From positions 1-5,894 of the forward strand of contig JAYYZV010000073.1 in assembly GCA_036339975.1 (NCBI GenBank): a stretch of 5,894 nt of DNA, in the 5' to 3' direction. Below are positions 5,631 to 5,894 of this stretch, in pieces. The stretch comes from UBA830 sp036339975 (GTDB taxonomy: Bacteria > Pseudomonadota > Alphaproteobacteria > MPNO01 > UBA830). The notes under the pieces are model-generated. The model saw only the letters and a list, made by a program, of their open reading frames with translations. It was not told where the DNA came from and did no database searches. The stretch's first letter is position 1, and each line of letters opens with the position of its first letter. The position numbers and the translations under genes were made by a program.

Positions 5631-5894
5631 TTAATCGTGAACGTCGTCTCTAGCAGCTTTCGTTGCCGTAACATCCAAGATCCCGGTATCTTTCAACTTA
5701 ACACGGTACACATCCTCCGCGCGCGATCTACTGATGTAACCGGACGCAACGTCACCCGCAACTGCGTCGACATCTCGGTCTTGAGGCCTTCCAAAACCTC
5801 CGCCGCCCCCGGTTTTTAGCCTAAATCTGTCACCCTTCGCGAGCGGTATGGTTCCTTTCAACACTCGCTGGGACAAACCATCAGACTTTTCTAC
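5631..5894 (-). CDS. C-terminal fragment of a hydantoinase B/oxoprolinase-type subunit (HyuB-like), 5' end outside the window
   Basis: The last 87 residues of a larger protein are visible. The frame is open to the window edge, so the TTG at 5876 is an internal Leu, not a start. The fragment reads LSQRVLKGTIPLAKGDRF, then the glycine-rich KTGGGGGFGRPQDRD (Gly run at fragment residues 29-33), then DVASGYISRSRAEDVYRV (48-65), then a short ATKAARDD end. This order (KGD, GGGG-aromatic-G-P, DV..GyvS...A..vYgV, DxxAT..R) is the standard C-terminus of HyuB, usually about 500-600 residues. HyuB pairs with HyuA in ATP-dependent hydrolysis of hydantoins or 5-oxoproline, or in related ketone carboxylases. 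HyuA would be expected further right. The gene converges on the HIT gene and shares orientation with the molybdenum hydroxylase operon, supporting a common catabolic locus. The exact reaction is not determinable. Confidence 0.85.
   Translation of the reverse strand, partial: VEKSDGLSQRVLKGTIPLAKGDRFRLKTGGGGGFGRPQDRDVDAVAGDVASGYISRSRAEDVYRVKLKDTGILDVTATKAARDDVHD

Noticed and set aside
5631..5876. Free-standing 81-residue protein starting at TTG 5876
   Set aside because: The frame continues open to the window edge and the content is the typical end of a HyuB-like protein, so it is a fragment of a longer gene.

Overview
The window looks like a catabolic accessory region of a Gram-negative bacterium, most likely a pseudomonadote (alpha- or gammaproteobacterium). 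This rests on the HIT-family and DUF3303-like protein types, Shine-Dalgarno-led genes, a base composition of roughly half G+C, and tight gene packing with short overlaps. No rRNA, tRNA, transposase, CRISPR array or phage gene was seen, and the species cannot be named from this sequence.

Layout from left to right. Bases 1-91 may hold the start of an unidentified minus-strand gene that leaves the window. A DUF3303-like 93-residue protein (226-507, minus) follows, then an AT-rich gap of about 180 bases with an imperfect inverted repeat. A 60-residue two-helix membrane protein (692-874, minus) lies 22 bases downstream of a half-size EamA/DMT-type transporter (897-1373, minus). Next comes the core of the window, a two-gene molybdenum hydroxylase operon on the minus strand. 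Its small [2Fe-2S] subunit gene (3888-4370) overlaps by 4 bases the 790-residue molybdopterin-binding large subunit gene (1519-3891). Divergent from it, across about 100 bases, are two plus-strand genes: a single-domain cupin resembling gentisate dioxygenases (4474-5076) and a HIT-family protein (5155-5571). Converging on the HIT gene at the right edge is the C-terminal end of a hydantoinase B/oxoprolinase-type subunit (5631-5894, minus), whose 5' part lies outside the window.

Functional reading, which is inference: an iron-sulfur molybdenum hydroxylase, a candidate cupin oxygenase and a cyclic-amide hydrolase/carboxylase-type protein side by side are what one would expect of a pathway that hydroxylates a heterocycle or aldehyde and then opens or hydrolyses the ring. 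The small transporter pair could move substrate or product. The substrate is not determinable from the sequence. The FAD subunit found in three-subunit xanthine/CO dehydrogenase-type enzymes is not in the window, and the large subunit lacks the AYxCSFR loop of true CO dehydrogenase. The best lead is therefore an uncharacterised two-subunit molybdenum hydroxylase coupled to a cupin and a hydantoinase-type enzyme. Nothing in the window clearly amounts to a wholly new kind of system.
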